This document shows positions 55,256 to 64,000 of a stretch of 64,000 bases of DNA, piece by piece. This DNA comes from Luteibacter jiangsuensis (lineage in GTDB: Bacteria; Pseudomonadota; Gammaproteobacteria; Xanthomonadales; Rhodanobacteraceae), in contig NZ_JAUSSK010000001.1 in assembly GCF_030812295.1 (NCBI RefSeq), positions 930,001 to 994,000 on the forward strand. The letters are read 5' to 3'. Every line of letters begins with the position of its first letter. Position 1 is the stretch's first letter. Made by a program: the position numbers and the translations under genes. The notes under the pieces are model-generated. The model did not search any database. It worked only from the letters and a program-made list of their open reading frames with translations, and was not told where the DNA came from.

Positions 55256-55702
55256 ATGAAGCCTCTGATCCGCACCGCCTTCGCCCTCGCCTTTGCCGCG
55301 AGCGCCCTTCCCGCCCTGGCCGCCAACGACTCGCCCGTGGGCAAGTGGAAGACGATCGACGACAAGACCAAGGAAGTGAAATCCATCGTCGAGATCACCG
55401 AGAACGGCGGCTTGCTCGAGGGCAAGGTGCTCCAGGTGCTCAAGTCCGAGCATGGCCCGCATCCGCTCTGCACCGAGTGCGATGGCGAACGCAAGAACAA
55501 GCCCATCGAAGGCATGACCATCATGTGGGGCCTGAAGAAGGACGGCGACGAGTGGTCCGGCGGCCAGATCCTCGACCCCGCCAAGGGCAAGATCTACAAG
55601 GTCACGCTCAAGCTGGAGGACGGTGGAAAGACCCTCGACGTCCACGGATACGTGGGGTTCTCGCTGATCGGGCGCAGCCAGGAGTGGGTGCGGGCCGAGT
55701 AA
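55256..55702 (+). CDS. DUF2147 secreted protein
   Basis: 148 residues with a signal peptide (AFALAFAASALPALAA). The mature domain has the DUF2147 pattern: SPVGKWKTIDDKTKEVKSIV, HPLCTECDGERKNKPIEGM, IMWGLKKDGDEWSGGQILDP and LDVHGYVGFSLIGRSQEW. It resembles a small lipocalin-like beta barrel. A CTEC pair could form a disulfide. The function is unknown. It stands divergent from apbC and convergent with dnaJ. The start at 55256 lies directly before the signal peptide. Confidence 0.88.
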   Translation: MKPLIRTAFALAFAASALPALAANDSPVGKWKTIDDKTKEVKSIVEITENGGLLEGKVLQVLKSEHGPHPLCTECDGERKNKPIEGMTIMWGLKKDGDEWSGGQILDPAKGKIYKVTLKLEDGGKTLDVHGYVGFSLIGRSQEWVRAE

Positions 55703-55757
55703 GCCCCAGCGTCACGAGCGGCAGGAGCGCGCCATGCGCTCCTGCCCTGGCCTCGGT

Positions 55758-56885
55758 TCACGAGGTGACGCGTGACCAGAAGTCCTTGACGCCGTCGATG
55801 AAGGTGTTCGAGCGCGGCGTATGTTTTGCCGCTTCCTCCCCCACGAACGTGGCTTCCAGCTGGGTGAGCAGGTCGCGTTGCTCCTTCGTGAGACGAACCG
55901 GCGTCTCCACCACCACGGTGCAGATGAGATCGCCTGTACGGCCACCGCGAACCGACTTCACACCGCGTCCGCGCAGGCGGAATTGGTGGCCCGTCTGTGT
56001 TTCAGGCGGCACGTTCACCGGGACTTCGCCCTCGAGCGTCGGCACGGCCAGTTCGGTGCCGAGCGCGGCCTGCGCGAAACGGATGGGCACTTCGCAGTAG
56101 AGATCGGAACCGTCGCGCTGGAAGATCTTGTGCTCGCGCACGCGCACTTCCACGTAGAGGTCGCCGGCAGGCGAGCCCGCGGGACCGGCTTCACCCTGCC
56201 CCGTCAGACGGATGCGGTCGCCATTGTCCACGCCCGCGGGGATGCGCACCGACAGCGTGCGTTCTTCCTCGAGACGGCCTTCGCCGTGGCACTTCTTGCA
56301 GGGCTTGTCGATCTTCTGGCCGGAGCCATGACAGGTCGGGCAGGCTTGCTGGATGGAGAAGATGCCGTTCTGCATGCGCACGCGGCCATGGCCGGCGCAG
56401 GTGGAACAGGTGGAAACCTTGCCATCTTCCGACCCGGTGCCGTTGCAATGGTGGCAATTGACCTGGGTGGGCACCTCGATCTTCTTCTCGACGCCGAACA
56501 CGGCTTCCTCGAGATCGAGATCCATCATGTAGCGCAGGTCGGCACCGCGGCGCGTGCGCTGGCGTCCACCACCACCGCCGAAGATGTCACCGAAGATGTC
56601 ACCGAAGATGTCGCCCACGTCGCCGAAGCCAGCGCCGTTGCCGCGACCGAAGCCACCGCTCTCGAAGGCGGCATGGCCGTACTGGTCGTATGCCGCGCGC
56701 TTCTGCGCGTCGGACAGCACGTCGTAGGCTTCCTTGGCTTCCTTGAATTTATCGACCGCTTCCGGTTCCGGGTTGCGGTCGGGGTGATACTTCATCGCGA
56801 CGCGACGAAAGGTCTTCTTGAGGTCGCCCTCGCTCACGGTGCGTTCCACACCGAGGATTTCGTAGTAGTCGCGCTTGCTGCTCAT
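55758..56885 (-). CDS. dnaJ: Chaperone DnaJ
   Basis: 375 residues. The J-domain has HPD in [13 protein letters not shown], the Gly/Phe-rich linker [17 protein letters not shown] follows, then the zinc region with four CxxCxGxG repeats ([32 protein letters not shown]), and the C-terminal peptide-binding domains. It stimulates DnaK ATPase and delivers substrates. The start [13 protein letters not shown] is at 56885; the frame upstream is not coding. It follows dnaK, with a strong hairpin between. Confidence 0.98.
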   Translation of the reverse strand: MSSKRDYYEILGVERTVSEGDLKKTFRRVAMKYHPDRNPEPEAVDKFKEAKEAYDVLSDAQKRAAYDQYGHAAFESGGFGRGNGAGFGDVGDIFGDIFGDIFGGGGGRQRTRRGADLRYMMDLDLEEAVFGVEKKIEVPTQVNCHHCNGTGSEDGKVSTCSTCAGHGRVRMQNGIFSIQQACPTCHGSGQKIDKPCKKCHGEGRLEEERTLSVRIPAGVDNGDRIRLTGQGEAGPAGSPAGDLYVEVRVREHKIFQRDGSDLYCEVPIRFAQAALGTELAVPTLEGEVPVNVPPETQTGHQFRLRGRGVKSVRGGRTGDLICTVVVETPVRLTKEQRDLLTQLEATFVGEEAAKHTPRSNTFIDGVKDFWSRVTS

Positions 56886-56960
56886 TGCACGCTTGCTTTC
56901 CCTGGACGAACGAACGCGCCGGCGGGAAACCCTTCGGCGCGATCGATCCGGTTGAACCTT

Positions 56961-56993
56961 GCCATGCCGCGGACGCTCTGGCCGCGGCATGGC
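56961..56993 (-). other. Hairpin between dnaK and dnaJ
   Basis: Perfect 12-bp inverted repeat GCCATGCCGCGG / CCGCGGCATGGC around a 9-nt loop, in the 127-bp gap. No T run follows on the minus strand, so it may be a partial terminator or an mRNA processing/stability structure that sets the dnaK:dnaJ ratio. Confidence 0.65.
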
Positions 56994-57012
56994 ATCGCTT
57001 TAGCAGGACGAC

Positions 57013-58938
<1,926 letters not shown>

Positions 58939-58988
58939 TGAAGTTGCTCCGAATTGCTAAGCGGCCCCCGCGGCCGCGACTGTGTTTG

Positions 58989-59016
58989 AAAATGGGGCTC
59001 GGCCCCATCGATTCAA
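58989..59016 (-). promoter_or_regulatory. Sigma-32 heat-shock promoter of dnaK
   Basis: On the minus strand: TTGAA (59012-59016), a 14-nt spacer and CCCCATTT (58990-58997), matching the sigma-32 consensus TTGAA-N13-15-CCCCATTT. The -10 element is one arm of the inverted repeat ATGGGGC/GCCCCAT (58992-59008). Confidence 0.8.
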
Positions 59017-59043
59017 TGCCTGGTGAGACTCCCCGCCTGCGCG

Positions 59044-59066
59044 AAAACCGCGCCACGCGGGGTTTT
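59044..59066 (-). terminator. Terminator after grpE
   Basis: Stem AAAACCGCG / CGCGGGGTTTT around CCA. It lies 4 bp after the grpE stop on the minus strand and may partly separate grpE from dnaK, which has its own promoter. Confidence 0.65.
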
Positions 59067-59069
59067 CAT

Positions 59070-59606
59070 TCAGTGATCGCCGACGACGGCGACGAGCGCC
59101 GGGCGCAACAGACGATCGTTGAGCACGAAACCCTTCTGCACGACGGCGACTACCGTGCCCGGTACGTGCTCGTTCGAGGTGACCGAGCTGATCGCCTGGT
59201 GGTGCTCCGGGTTGAACGGCTGGTGCAGCGGATCGATCACGCTGAGCCCGTTGCCCTGGATCACCTTCTCCAACTGCTTCAGCGTCAGGTCGAGTCCTTC
59301 GCGAAGGGTCTTCGCGTCGGCCGATTCGTTGGCCAGGCCAAGCACGATGCCGTCGTACACCGGTAGCAACTCGCCCAGCAGTTTCTCGTTGGCGAAGCGA
59401 CGGGCGTTGTCCAGGTCGCGCTGGAGACGACGGCGCTGGTTCTCGATCTCCGCCCGTTCGCGCAGGACCGTTTCACGCGCGCCGGCCAGTTCGGATTCGA
59501 GGGCCGTCAGCTTGGCGGTCAGTGCGTCGAGATCGGCGTTCACGCCGTTGTCCGCCACACCGCCGTCCTGCGCCGGATCCGGCACGTGGGGATCGTTGTT
59601 ATGCAT
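59070..59606 (-). CDS. grpE: Nucleotide exchange factor GrpE
   Basis: 178 residues. An acidic N-terminus (DPHVPDPAQDGG) leads to the long coiled coil (LTALESELAGARETVLRERA, EIENQRRRLQRDLDNARRF) and the C-terminal beta domain with NPEHHQAISSV and TVVAVVQKGFVLNDRLLRPA, the GrpE signature. It drives ADP release from DnaK. The order hrcA-grpE-dnaK-dnaJ on one strand is the standard heat-shock operon of many proteobacteria. A terminator-like stem follows. Confidence 0.96.
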   Translation of the reverse strand: MHNNDPHVPDPAQDGGVADNGVNADLDALTAKLTALESELAGARETVLRERAEIENQRRRLQRDLDNARRFANEKLLGELLPVYDGIVLGLANESADAKTLREGLDLTLKQLEKVIQGNGLSVIDPLHQPFNPEHHQAISSVTSNEHVPGTVVAVVQKGFVLNDRLLRPALVAVVGDH

Positions 59607-59663
59607 GCTTGCTCCAAATGTCAGCTTACCGACCCACTCCTATGAGGGGCCGAACATTCGCGG

Positions 59664-59695
59664 GAAATAGTAAACCCGCCTCCCGTGGCGGTTTA
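59664..59695 (-). terminator. Probable terminator overlapping the hrcA stop
   Basis: On the minus strand the hairpin AAACCGCC-ACGGGA-GGCGGGTTT (with a one-base bulge) starts at the hrcA TAA and is followed by TACTATTT. It lies in the hrcA-grpE gap and may attenuate read-through. Confidence 0.5.
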
Positions 59696-60754
59696 TGAGG
59701 TCGCCGCGGCGCGATTCAAGGCGTCGCTGAGCAGTCCGGCGGTGGCCTGGACCACCGGGATGACCCGCTCATATGCCATACGCGTCGGTCCAATAACTCC
59801 GATCGCGCCGAGCATGCGGCCACTCGTGCCATAGGTGGCGGTGACGATGCTGCACCCGTCGAGGGCCGAAAACCCGGATTCCTCGCCGATGAACAAGCGT
59901 ACGCCAGGGGCCTTGACGCACATTTCCATGAGCTGGAGCAGGTCCCGCTTCTGCTGGAAGGCGTCGAAGAGGTCGCGAAGCCGGTCGATGTCGGCCAGCT
60001 CCGAATAACCCATCAGGTTGGTCTGGCCGCTGACGAGCACATCGTCGGCGTCCTCGTCGCTGGCGAACGAGGCGGTGGCCAGTTCCACCACGCTGGACAA
60101 CAGGCGGTTGATCTCGCCGCCCGCCTCGCGCAGTTCCGCGGCCAGGTGCGCACGGATATCGGCCAGGCGGAACCCGGCGAACTGGGCATTCAGGTAGTTC
60201 GCCGCTTGTTCCAGATCGGAGGCTTCCAGCGGGCGGGCCAGCTGGACGACACGGTTCTGCACCTGGTTGTCCGAGAACACCAGGATCACCAGCACACGGG
60301 CGTCCGGCAGGTTGACGAAATCGATATGGCGCAGGGGGAAATCGCCCTGGCGCGGCACGGTGACCACCCCGGCGAAATGGGTCATCGCCGAGAGCAGGTT
60401 CGATACGTTGCCGAGCAGGTCGCGGGTGGTCGTCTGGTGTGGCGGCAGGCCGCCTTGCAGGCGGGCCATCTCGTCGCGCGGCAGCGGCTTGAGTTCGAGC
60501 AGGCTGTCGACGAACAGGCGCAACCCGCGCGGCGTCGGAATACGCCCGGCCGAGGTGTGCGGCGAGGCCACCAGGCCGGCATCCTCGAGGTCGGCCATGA
60601 TGTTGCGGATCGTCGCCGGACTGACTTCCAGGCCGGAGGACCGCGCCAGCGTGCGTGAGCCGACCGGCTCGCCATCGGACAGGTATTGGGAAATCAGGGT
60701 CCGCAGCAGCCGGCGCGCGCGAGCATCGATGTCGTGACCGGAAAACGGATTCAT
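59693..60754 (-). CDS. hrcA: Heat-inducible transcription repressor HrcA
   Basis: 353 residues. The winged helix near the N-terminus includes LISQYLSDGEPVGSRTLA and SPATIRNIMADLEDAGLV, followed by SPHTSAGRIPTPRGLRLFVD, the HrcA signature. The C-terminal effector part has FIGEESGFSALDGCSIVTAT and GVIGPTRMAYERVIP. In many bacteria HrcA binds the CIRCE operator, and GroE keeps it active. I see no CIRCE inverted repeat in the gaps of this operon, so its targets are probably elsewhere (groESL). The start MNPFSGHD is at 60754. Confidence 0.96.
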   Translation of the reverse strand: MNPFSGHDIDARARRLLRTLISQYLSDGEPVGSRTLARSSGLEVSPATIRNIMADLEDAGLVASPHTSAGRIPTPRGLRLFVDSLLELKPLPRDEMARLQGGLPPHQTTTRDLLGNVSNLLSAMTHFAGVVTVPRQGDFPLRHIDFVNLPDARVLVILVFSDNQVQNRVVQLARPLEASDLEQAANYLNAQFAGFRLADIRAHLAAELREAGGEINRLLSSVVELATASFASDEDADDVLVSGQTNLMGYSELADIDRLRDLFDAFQQKRDLLQLMEMCVKAPGVRLFIGEESGFSALDGCSIVTATYGTSGRMLGAIGVIGPTRMAYERVIPVVQATAGLLSDALNRAAATS

Positions 60755-60795
60755 GCGCCTGACTGGATGGGAAGGGGGTCGGATCGTCGGGCTAT

Positions 60796-60823
60796 CAATA
60801 AGGTCTAGCCGCTCCGCTTGCAA
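60796..60823 (-). promoter_or_regulatory. Possible heat-shock promoter of hrcA
   Basis: On the minus strand TTGCA (60819-60823), a 15-nt spacer and CCTTATTG (60796-60803), a partial match to the sigma-32 consensus. It lies 42 bp before the hrcA start, at a sensible distance. Confidence 0.35.
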
Positions 60824-60888
60824 GTCTCGGCTTCTGCGACGCCGCTGCCGCTACAATCGGCGCGATTCCATTCGCCACTCCCGTGCCC

Positions 60889-62559
60889 ATGCTCACCTCG
60901 CTCTACGTCCGCCAGTTCGCCGTCGTCGAAGAAGCCGAGGTCGCCTTCGGGCCGGGCCTTACCGTGGTCAGCGGCGAGACCGGCGCCGGCAAGTCCCTGC
61001 TGGTGGATGCGCTGATGCTCCTGGCGGGTGCCCGCGCCGACAGCGGCATGGTCCGCGCCGGCAGCGACCGCGCCGAACTGGCCGCGGAGTTCGATCTGGC
61101 CGGCCTGCCCGAGGCCCTGGACTGGTTGCGCCAGGAAGAACTGGACGATGGGCAGACCTGCCAGCTCCGCCGGGTGATCCGCACCGAAGGCAGCTCGCGT
61201 GGCTGGATCAACGGCCGTCCGGCCAGCCTCGCCCAGATGTCGGCCCTGGCCGCGCTGATCGTGGAGATCCATGGCCAGCACGAGCACCAGGCCCTGCTCT
61301 CGCGCCAGCACCAGATGGCCCTGCTCGACGCGTATGCCGGCAACGAGGCGCTGCTGGCCCAGGTACGCGAGACGGCCAAGGCGTGGCGCGACGCCGTGGC
61401 GCGTATCCGTACGCTCTCCGGTGGCGACGACCGCGAACACCAGATCGAACTGCTGAGCCACGAACTGGAGGAACTCGACCGCTGGGCGCTGGTCCCGGCC
61501 GCCCTGGAAGACCTCGAAGCCCAGCACCGCCGTCTCGCCAACGCCGGCCGCCTCGCCGAGGGCGCCAACGGCGTCGTCGAAATGCTGGATGGGGAAAGCG
61601 AATTCGCGATCGGCCGCGCCCTGCTCCGTGCGCACGCGGAGCTGTCGCGACTGGCCGAACTCGACGCCACGCTCGCCCCTACGCTGGAACTGCTGGATAG
61701 CGCGCAGATCCAGGTGGGCGAAGCCGTGGACGGCCTCAGCCGCTACGCACAGGATGTCGAACTCGATCCCGAGCGGCTGGCCGAGGTGGATACCCACCTC
61801 ACCCATCTGCACGATCTCTCACGCCGCTACCGCCTGCCCATTGGCGAACTCACGGCCAAGGCCGACGAGGTCCGCGAGCGCCTGGCCGAACTCGAAGGCG
61901 CCGGCGACGCGCTCGACCGCCTCGGCCGCGAGCGAGACCGCCTGCGCCAGGCCTACGACGCTGCCGCCGCCACCCTGTCGAAGGCACGCGTCGAGGCCGC
62001 GTCACGCCTCGGCGCCACGGTCGCCGGCTTGATGGGCGAACTGGGCATGGCCGGTGGAAGGCTGGAAGTCTCGCTGGAGCGTGCCGAGGGCGACGAGCCC
62101 GACCCACAGGGACGGGAGCGCTGCGAACTGCTGGTCAGCGCCAACCCGGGGCAGCCGCCGCGTCCGCTGCGCAAGGTCGCCTCCGGTGGCGAACTCGCCC
62201 GCATCAGCCTCGCCATCGAGGTCGCCACGCTGGGCAACGACAACATCGGCTGCATGATCTTCGACGAAGTGGACACCGGCATCGGCGGCGCGGTCGCCGA
62301 AGTGGTCGGCCAGAAGCTGCGCGCCCTCGGCGAGCGCGTGCAGGTGCTCTGCGTGACGCACCTGCCGCAGGTGGCGGCCCAGGGCCACTCGCATTTGCAG
62401 GTGGCGAAAGAGAGCGATGGCGAGGCCACGCGTACCCGCATCCATGCGCTCGATGCCGCCGGTCGCCGCGACGAACTCAGCCGCATGCTTGGGGGGGTGG
62501 AGATCACCAAGGAAACCCGCGCGCATGCGAAGAAGATGCTGGATCGCGCGCAGGGGTGA
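60889..62559 (+). CDS. recN: DNA repair protein RecN
   Basis: 556 residues; SMC-like ATPase used in double-strand break repair. Walker A is VVSGETGAGKSLLVDALML (about 28-46), the long helical middle has LEELDRWALVPAALEDLEAQ, and the C-terminal half has the signature VASGGELARISLAIEV, Walker B IFDEVDTGIGGAVAEVVG and VLCVTHLPQVAAQGH. The ATG at 60889 gives MLTSLYVRQFAVVEEAEV, the family start; a GTG at 60883 is an alternative. It is divergent from hrcA and abuts the response-regulator gene tail to tail. Confidence 0.97.
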   Translation: MLTSLYVRQFAVVEEAEVAFGPGLTVVSGETGAGKSLLVDALMLLAGARADSGMVRAGSDRAELAAEFDLAGLPEALDWLRQEELDDGQTCQLRRVIRTEGSSRGWINGRPASLAQMSALAALIVEIHGQHEHQALLSRQHQMALLDAYAGNEALLAQVRETAKAWRDAVARIRTLSGGDDREHQIELLSHELEELDRWALVPAALEDLEAQHRRLANAGRLAEGANGVVEMLDGESEFAIGRALLRAHAELSRLAELDATLAPTLELLDSAQIQVGEAVDGLSRYAQDVELDPERLAEVDTHLTHLHDLSRRYRLPIGELTAKADEVRERLAELEGAGDALDRLGRERDRLRQAYDAAAATLSKARVEAASRLGATVAGLMGELGMAGGRLEVSLERAEGDEPDPQGRERCELLVSANPGQPPRPLRKVASGGELARISLAIEVATLGNDNIGCMIFDEVDTGIGGAVAEVVGQKLRALGERVQVLCVTHLPQVAAQGHSHLQVAKESDGEATRTRIHALDAAGRRDELSRMLGGVEITKETRAHAKKMLDRAQG

Positions 62560-63189
62560 TCAGGTTCGGATCAGGCCGCGCTCCTGCGCCATCCGATAGA
62601 GATCCAGTTCCGAGCCCGCGTTGAGCTTGTTCATCACCGCCGCGCGGTGGATGTAGATCGTCTTCTGCCCGATCCCGAGTTCCGCGGCCACCTGCTTCGG
62701 TGCGCGTCCAGCGGCCAGCAACAGGAAGACCTCCCGTTCGCGGGCCGTCAGGCGATTGAACGGGTCCAGGTCGGTCGTGGGCCGGCCCGAACGGCGTTCG
62801 CGCAGGTCGGAACTCAGGTACTGGTCGCCGCCGAGCACCGAACGCACCGCGGCCACCAGTTCCTCGGGCGCCACGCCCTTGGTCACGTAGCCACGCGCAC
62901 CGCGGCGCAGTGCTTCGGATACGTAGGGTTCGCCATCGTGCATGCTCAGAACGATAATCTTCATGCCCGGCGCGATGCTGCCCAGGTGCTCGATCAGCGG
63001 CAGTCCGCTGCCGTCAGGCAGGGACAGGTCCACCGCCACCAGGTCTGGCCGATGCTGGGTGACGGCGTCCACCGCTTCGTCGGCGTTGCGGGCTTCGGCG
63101 ACGACGTCGAGGTCGGGTTCCAGCTCGATGAGGCGCTTGAAACCCTCACGAACGATGGCGTGGTCATCTACAAGGACGATTCTGGGCAT
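62560..63189 (-). CDS. NarL/FixJ-family response regulator
   Basis: 209 residues. The receiver starts MPRIVLVDDHAIVREGF, with the phospho-acceptor Asp in LVAVDLSLPDGSG (about 54) and the lysine in GYVTKGVAPEEL. The LuxR-type DNA-binding domain is LTAREREVFLLLAAGRAPKQ then GQKTIYIHRAAVMNKL. It is divergent from a MASE1 sensor gene, its likely kinase partner. The stop directly abuts the recN stop. The start at 63189 is chosen because the protein begins with the receiver fold; the upstream frame is Arg-rich shadow. Confidence 0.93.
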   Translation of the reverse strand: MPRIVLVDDHAIVREGFKRLIELEPDLDVVAEARNADEAVDAVTQHRPDLVAVDLSLPDGSGLPLIEHLGSIAPGMKIIVLSMHDGEPYVSEALRRGARGYVTKGVAPEELVAAVRSVLGGDQYLSSDLRERRSGRPTTDLDPFNRLTAREREVFLLLAAGRAPKQVAAELGIGQKTIYIHRAAVMNKLNAGSELDLYRMAQERGLIRT

Positions 63190-63278
63190 GGGCAGAATGT
63201 AGCAGGCTCTCCCGACGCGTGCGTATGGCCCGATCGCCGCCGTCGGCTCCGCGCATCCGCCGTGTAACATTGCCGCCA

Positions 63279-64000
63279 ATGCGACTACACGGTCTTTCAC
63301 GCTTCGCCGGCCCCTTGTTCGCGCTCGCGTACGCCGCGGCGTGGGTGATGCTGTGGCCGACCGAGCAGCCTTATTGGGTGCTGCCCTTCGGCCTGCGCTT
63401 CGGCGCACTGCTGTTGATGCGCACGCGCCACTGGTTCTGGATCCTCGGCGCCGAGATCGCCGCCAGCGCCTTTTGCGAATGGCGCAGTGGCCTGCCGATC
63501 GGGGGCGCGGGCTTCGTCCTTGGCGACGCTCCCGAGCCGCTGATGGTGGCCGCCTGCCTGTGGCTGCTGCGTCGCGCGCACCTGCACGCCAGCCTCAATA
63601 CGCCCGAGGACGTCGCCCGCCTGCTGCTCTCGGCCATGGTCACCGCCACGGTAGCCACCGCCGGCAACGCCGCGATGATGGCCTCCATGCATCCCGCCGC
63701 CCCGGTGGAGATGCTGGGTACCACCTTCGGCAGCGACCTGCTCGGCAACTACCTGGGCGTGCTGCTGGTGGTGCCGGTCATGATCCTCGCGTTCCGCGAG
63801 CGGCCCACGCAAGCGGCGATGGGCGAACTGTTGCTCGATGGCCTGCTGGTGATGCTGCCCTCGCTCGCCATCCTGATCACGCTCGCCGAATACTCGCCGC
63901 AACCGCAGTTCGCCCGGGTCCTCTCCCTGGCGCCGGTGTTGTTCTTCGCGTTCCGCCACGGCTGGCGCGGCGCCGGCCTGGCCATGCTGATCACCAGCGT
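63279..64000 (+). CDS. MASE1-domain sensor protein, 5' part only
   Basis: About 240 codons are visible before the right edge, starting MRLHGLSRFAGPLFALAYAA. Around eight hydrophobic segments are seen (for example FALAYAAAWVMLWP, YLGVLLVVPVMILAF, LPSLAILITLAEY), with PYWVLPFGLRFGALLL and GSDLLGNYLGVLL, a pattern typical of the MASE1 sensory domain. MASE1 is fused to histidine kinase or GGDEF/EAL output domains. The divergent response regulator makes a histidine kinase most likely here, but the output domain is outside the window. Confidence 0.8.
   Translation, partial: MRLHGLSRFAGPLFALAYAAAWVMLWPTEQPYWVLPFGLRFGALLLMRTRHWFWILGAEIAASAFCEWRSGLPIGGAGFVLGDAPEPLMVAACLWLLRRAHLHASLNTPEDVARLLLSAMVTATVATAGNAAMMASMHPAAPVEMLGTTFGSDLLGNYLGVLLVVPVMILAFRERPTQAAMGELLLDGLLVMLPSLAILITLAEYSPQPQFARVLSLAPVLFFAFRHGWRGAGLAMLITS

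Noticed and set aside
59607-60882. CIRCE operator for HrcA
   Set aside because: I looked for TTAGCACTC-N9-GAGTGCTAA around hrcA, grpE and dnaK and found no match.

Overview
The window looks like chromosomal DNA of a GC-rich gammaproteobacterium, most likely order Lysobacterales (Xanthomonadales), family Rhodanobacteraceae, Luteibacter/Dyella-like. This placement is inferred from gene order and protein character; no database search was possible. Supporting points are the minus-strand block prmB-aroC-(2-hydroxyacid dehydrogenase)-asd-fimV-truA-trpF-trpB-trpA-accD, the heat-shock operon hrcA-grpE-dnaK-dnaJ, a large Oar-like TonB-dependent receptor, and intergenic REP-like palindromes.

Layout. 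1-5.3 kb: the 5' part of a GFA-family gene, tRNA-Ser(CGA) with its terminator, a PP2C phosphatase, zur, a small membrane protein, gltX, and a GT4 glycosyltransferase overlapping a PAP2 phosphatase. 5.3-17.8 kb: one long minus-strand run of amino-acid, fatty-acid and translation genes, with fimV and an inserted aquaporin gene. 17.9-27 kb: a secreted TPR-type protein, a Tat-exported phospholipase C with an inositol-monophosphatase-like enzyme, and, divergent from them, a 2-aminoethylphosphonate-type ABC importer with a DeoR regulator. 27-33.5 kb: TonB-dependent receptor, CocE/NonD hydrolase, catalase. 33.6-38.6 kb: tautomerase/SDR pair divergent from a LysR regulator with a palindrome beside its start codon, psd, an unknown gene, and a lytic transglycosylase lipoprotein. 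38.7-46.3 kb: YjgR-like ATPase, membrane/TPR protein, greB, and an EvgS/BvgS-like hybrid kinase divergent from its probable response regulator. 46.3-52.7 kb: DUF3025 protein, rimO, a small accessory island, dienelactone hydrolase and HIT protein. 52.8-64 kb: lipoprotein, dcd, apbC, a DUF2147 protein, the dnaJ-dnaK-grpE-hrcA operon, recN, and a NarL-type regulator divergent from a MASE1 sensor that runs off the window.

The most unusual part is the 2.6 kb island between about 48.42 and 51.06 kb. It separates intact rimO from a relic of a rimO 5' end: the relic reads KVGFVSLGCPK and then stops matching RimO. The two rimO copies share a near-identical 12-bp core at their breakpoints, and the intact gene has AT-rich, atypical first codons. 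This suggests that an element inserted into the start of rimO and supplied a replacement 5' end. The island holds only uncharacterised genes: a glycine-rich secreted protein, two small membrane proteins and the C-terminal relic of a larger protein. No recombinase gene remains.

Most of the window is ordinary core genome. Very long open frames opposite the core genes (for example opposite aroC/prmB, gltX, trpB and the TonB receptor) are high-GC shadows and were left out.
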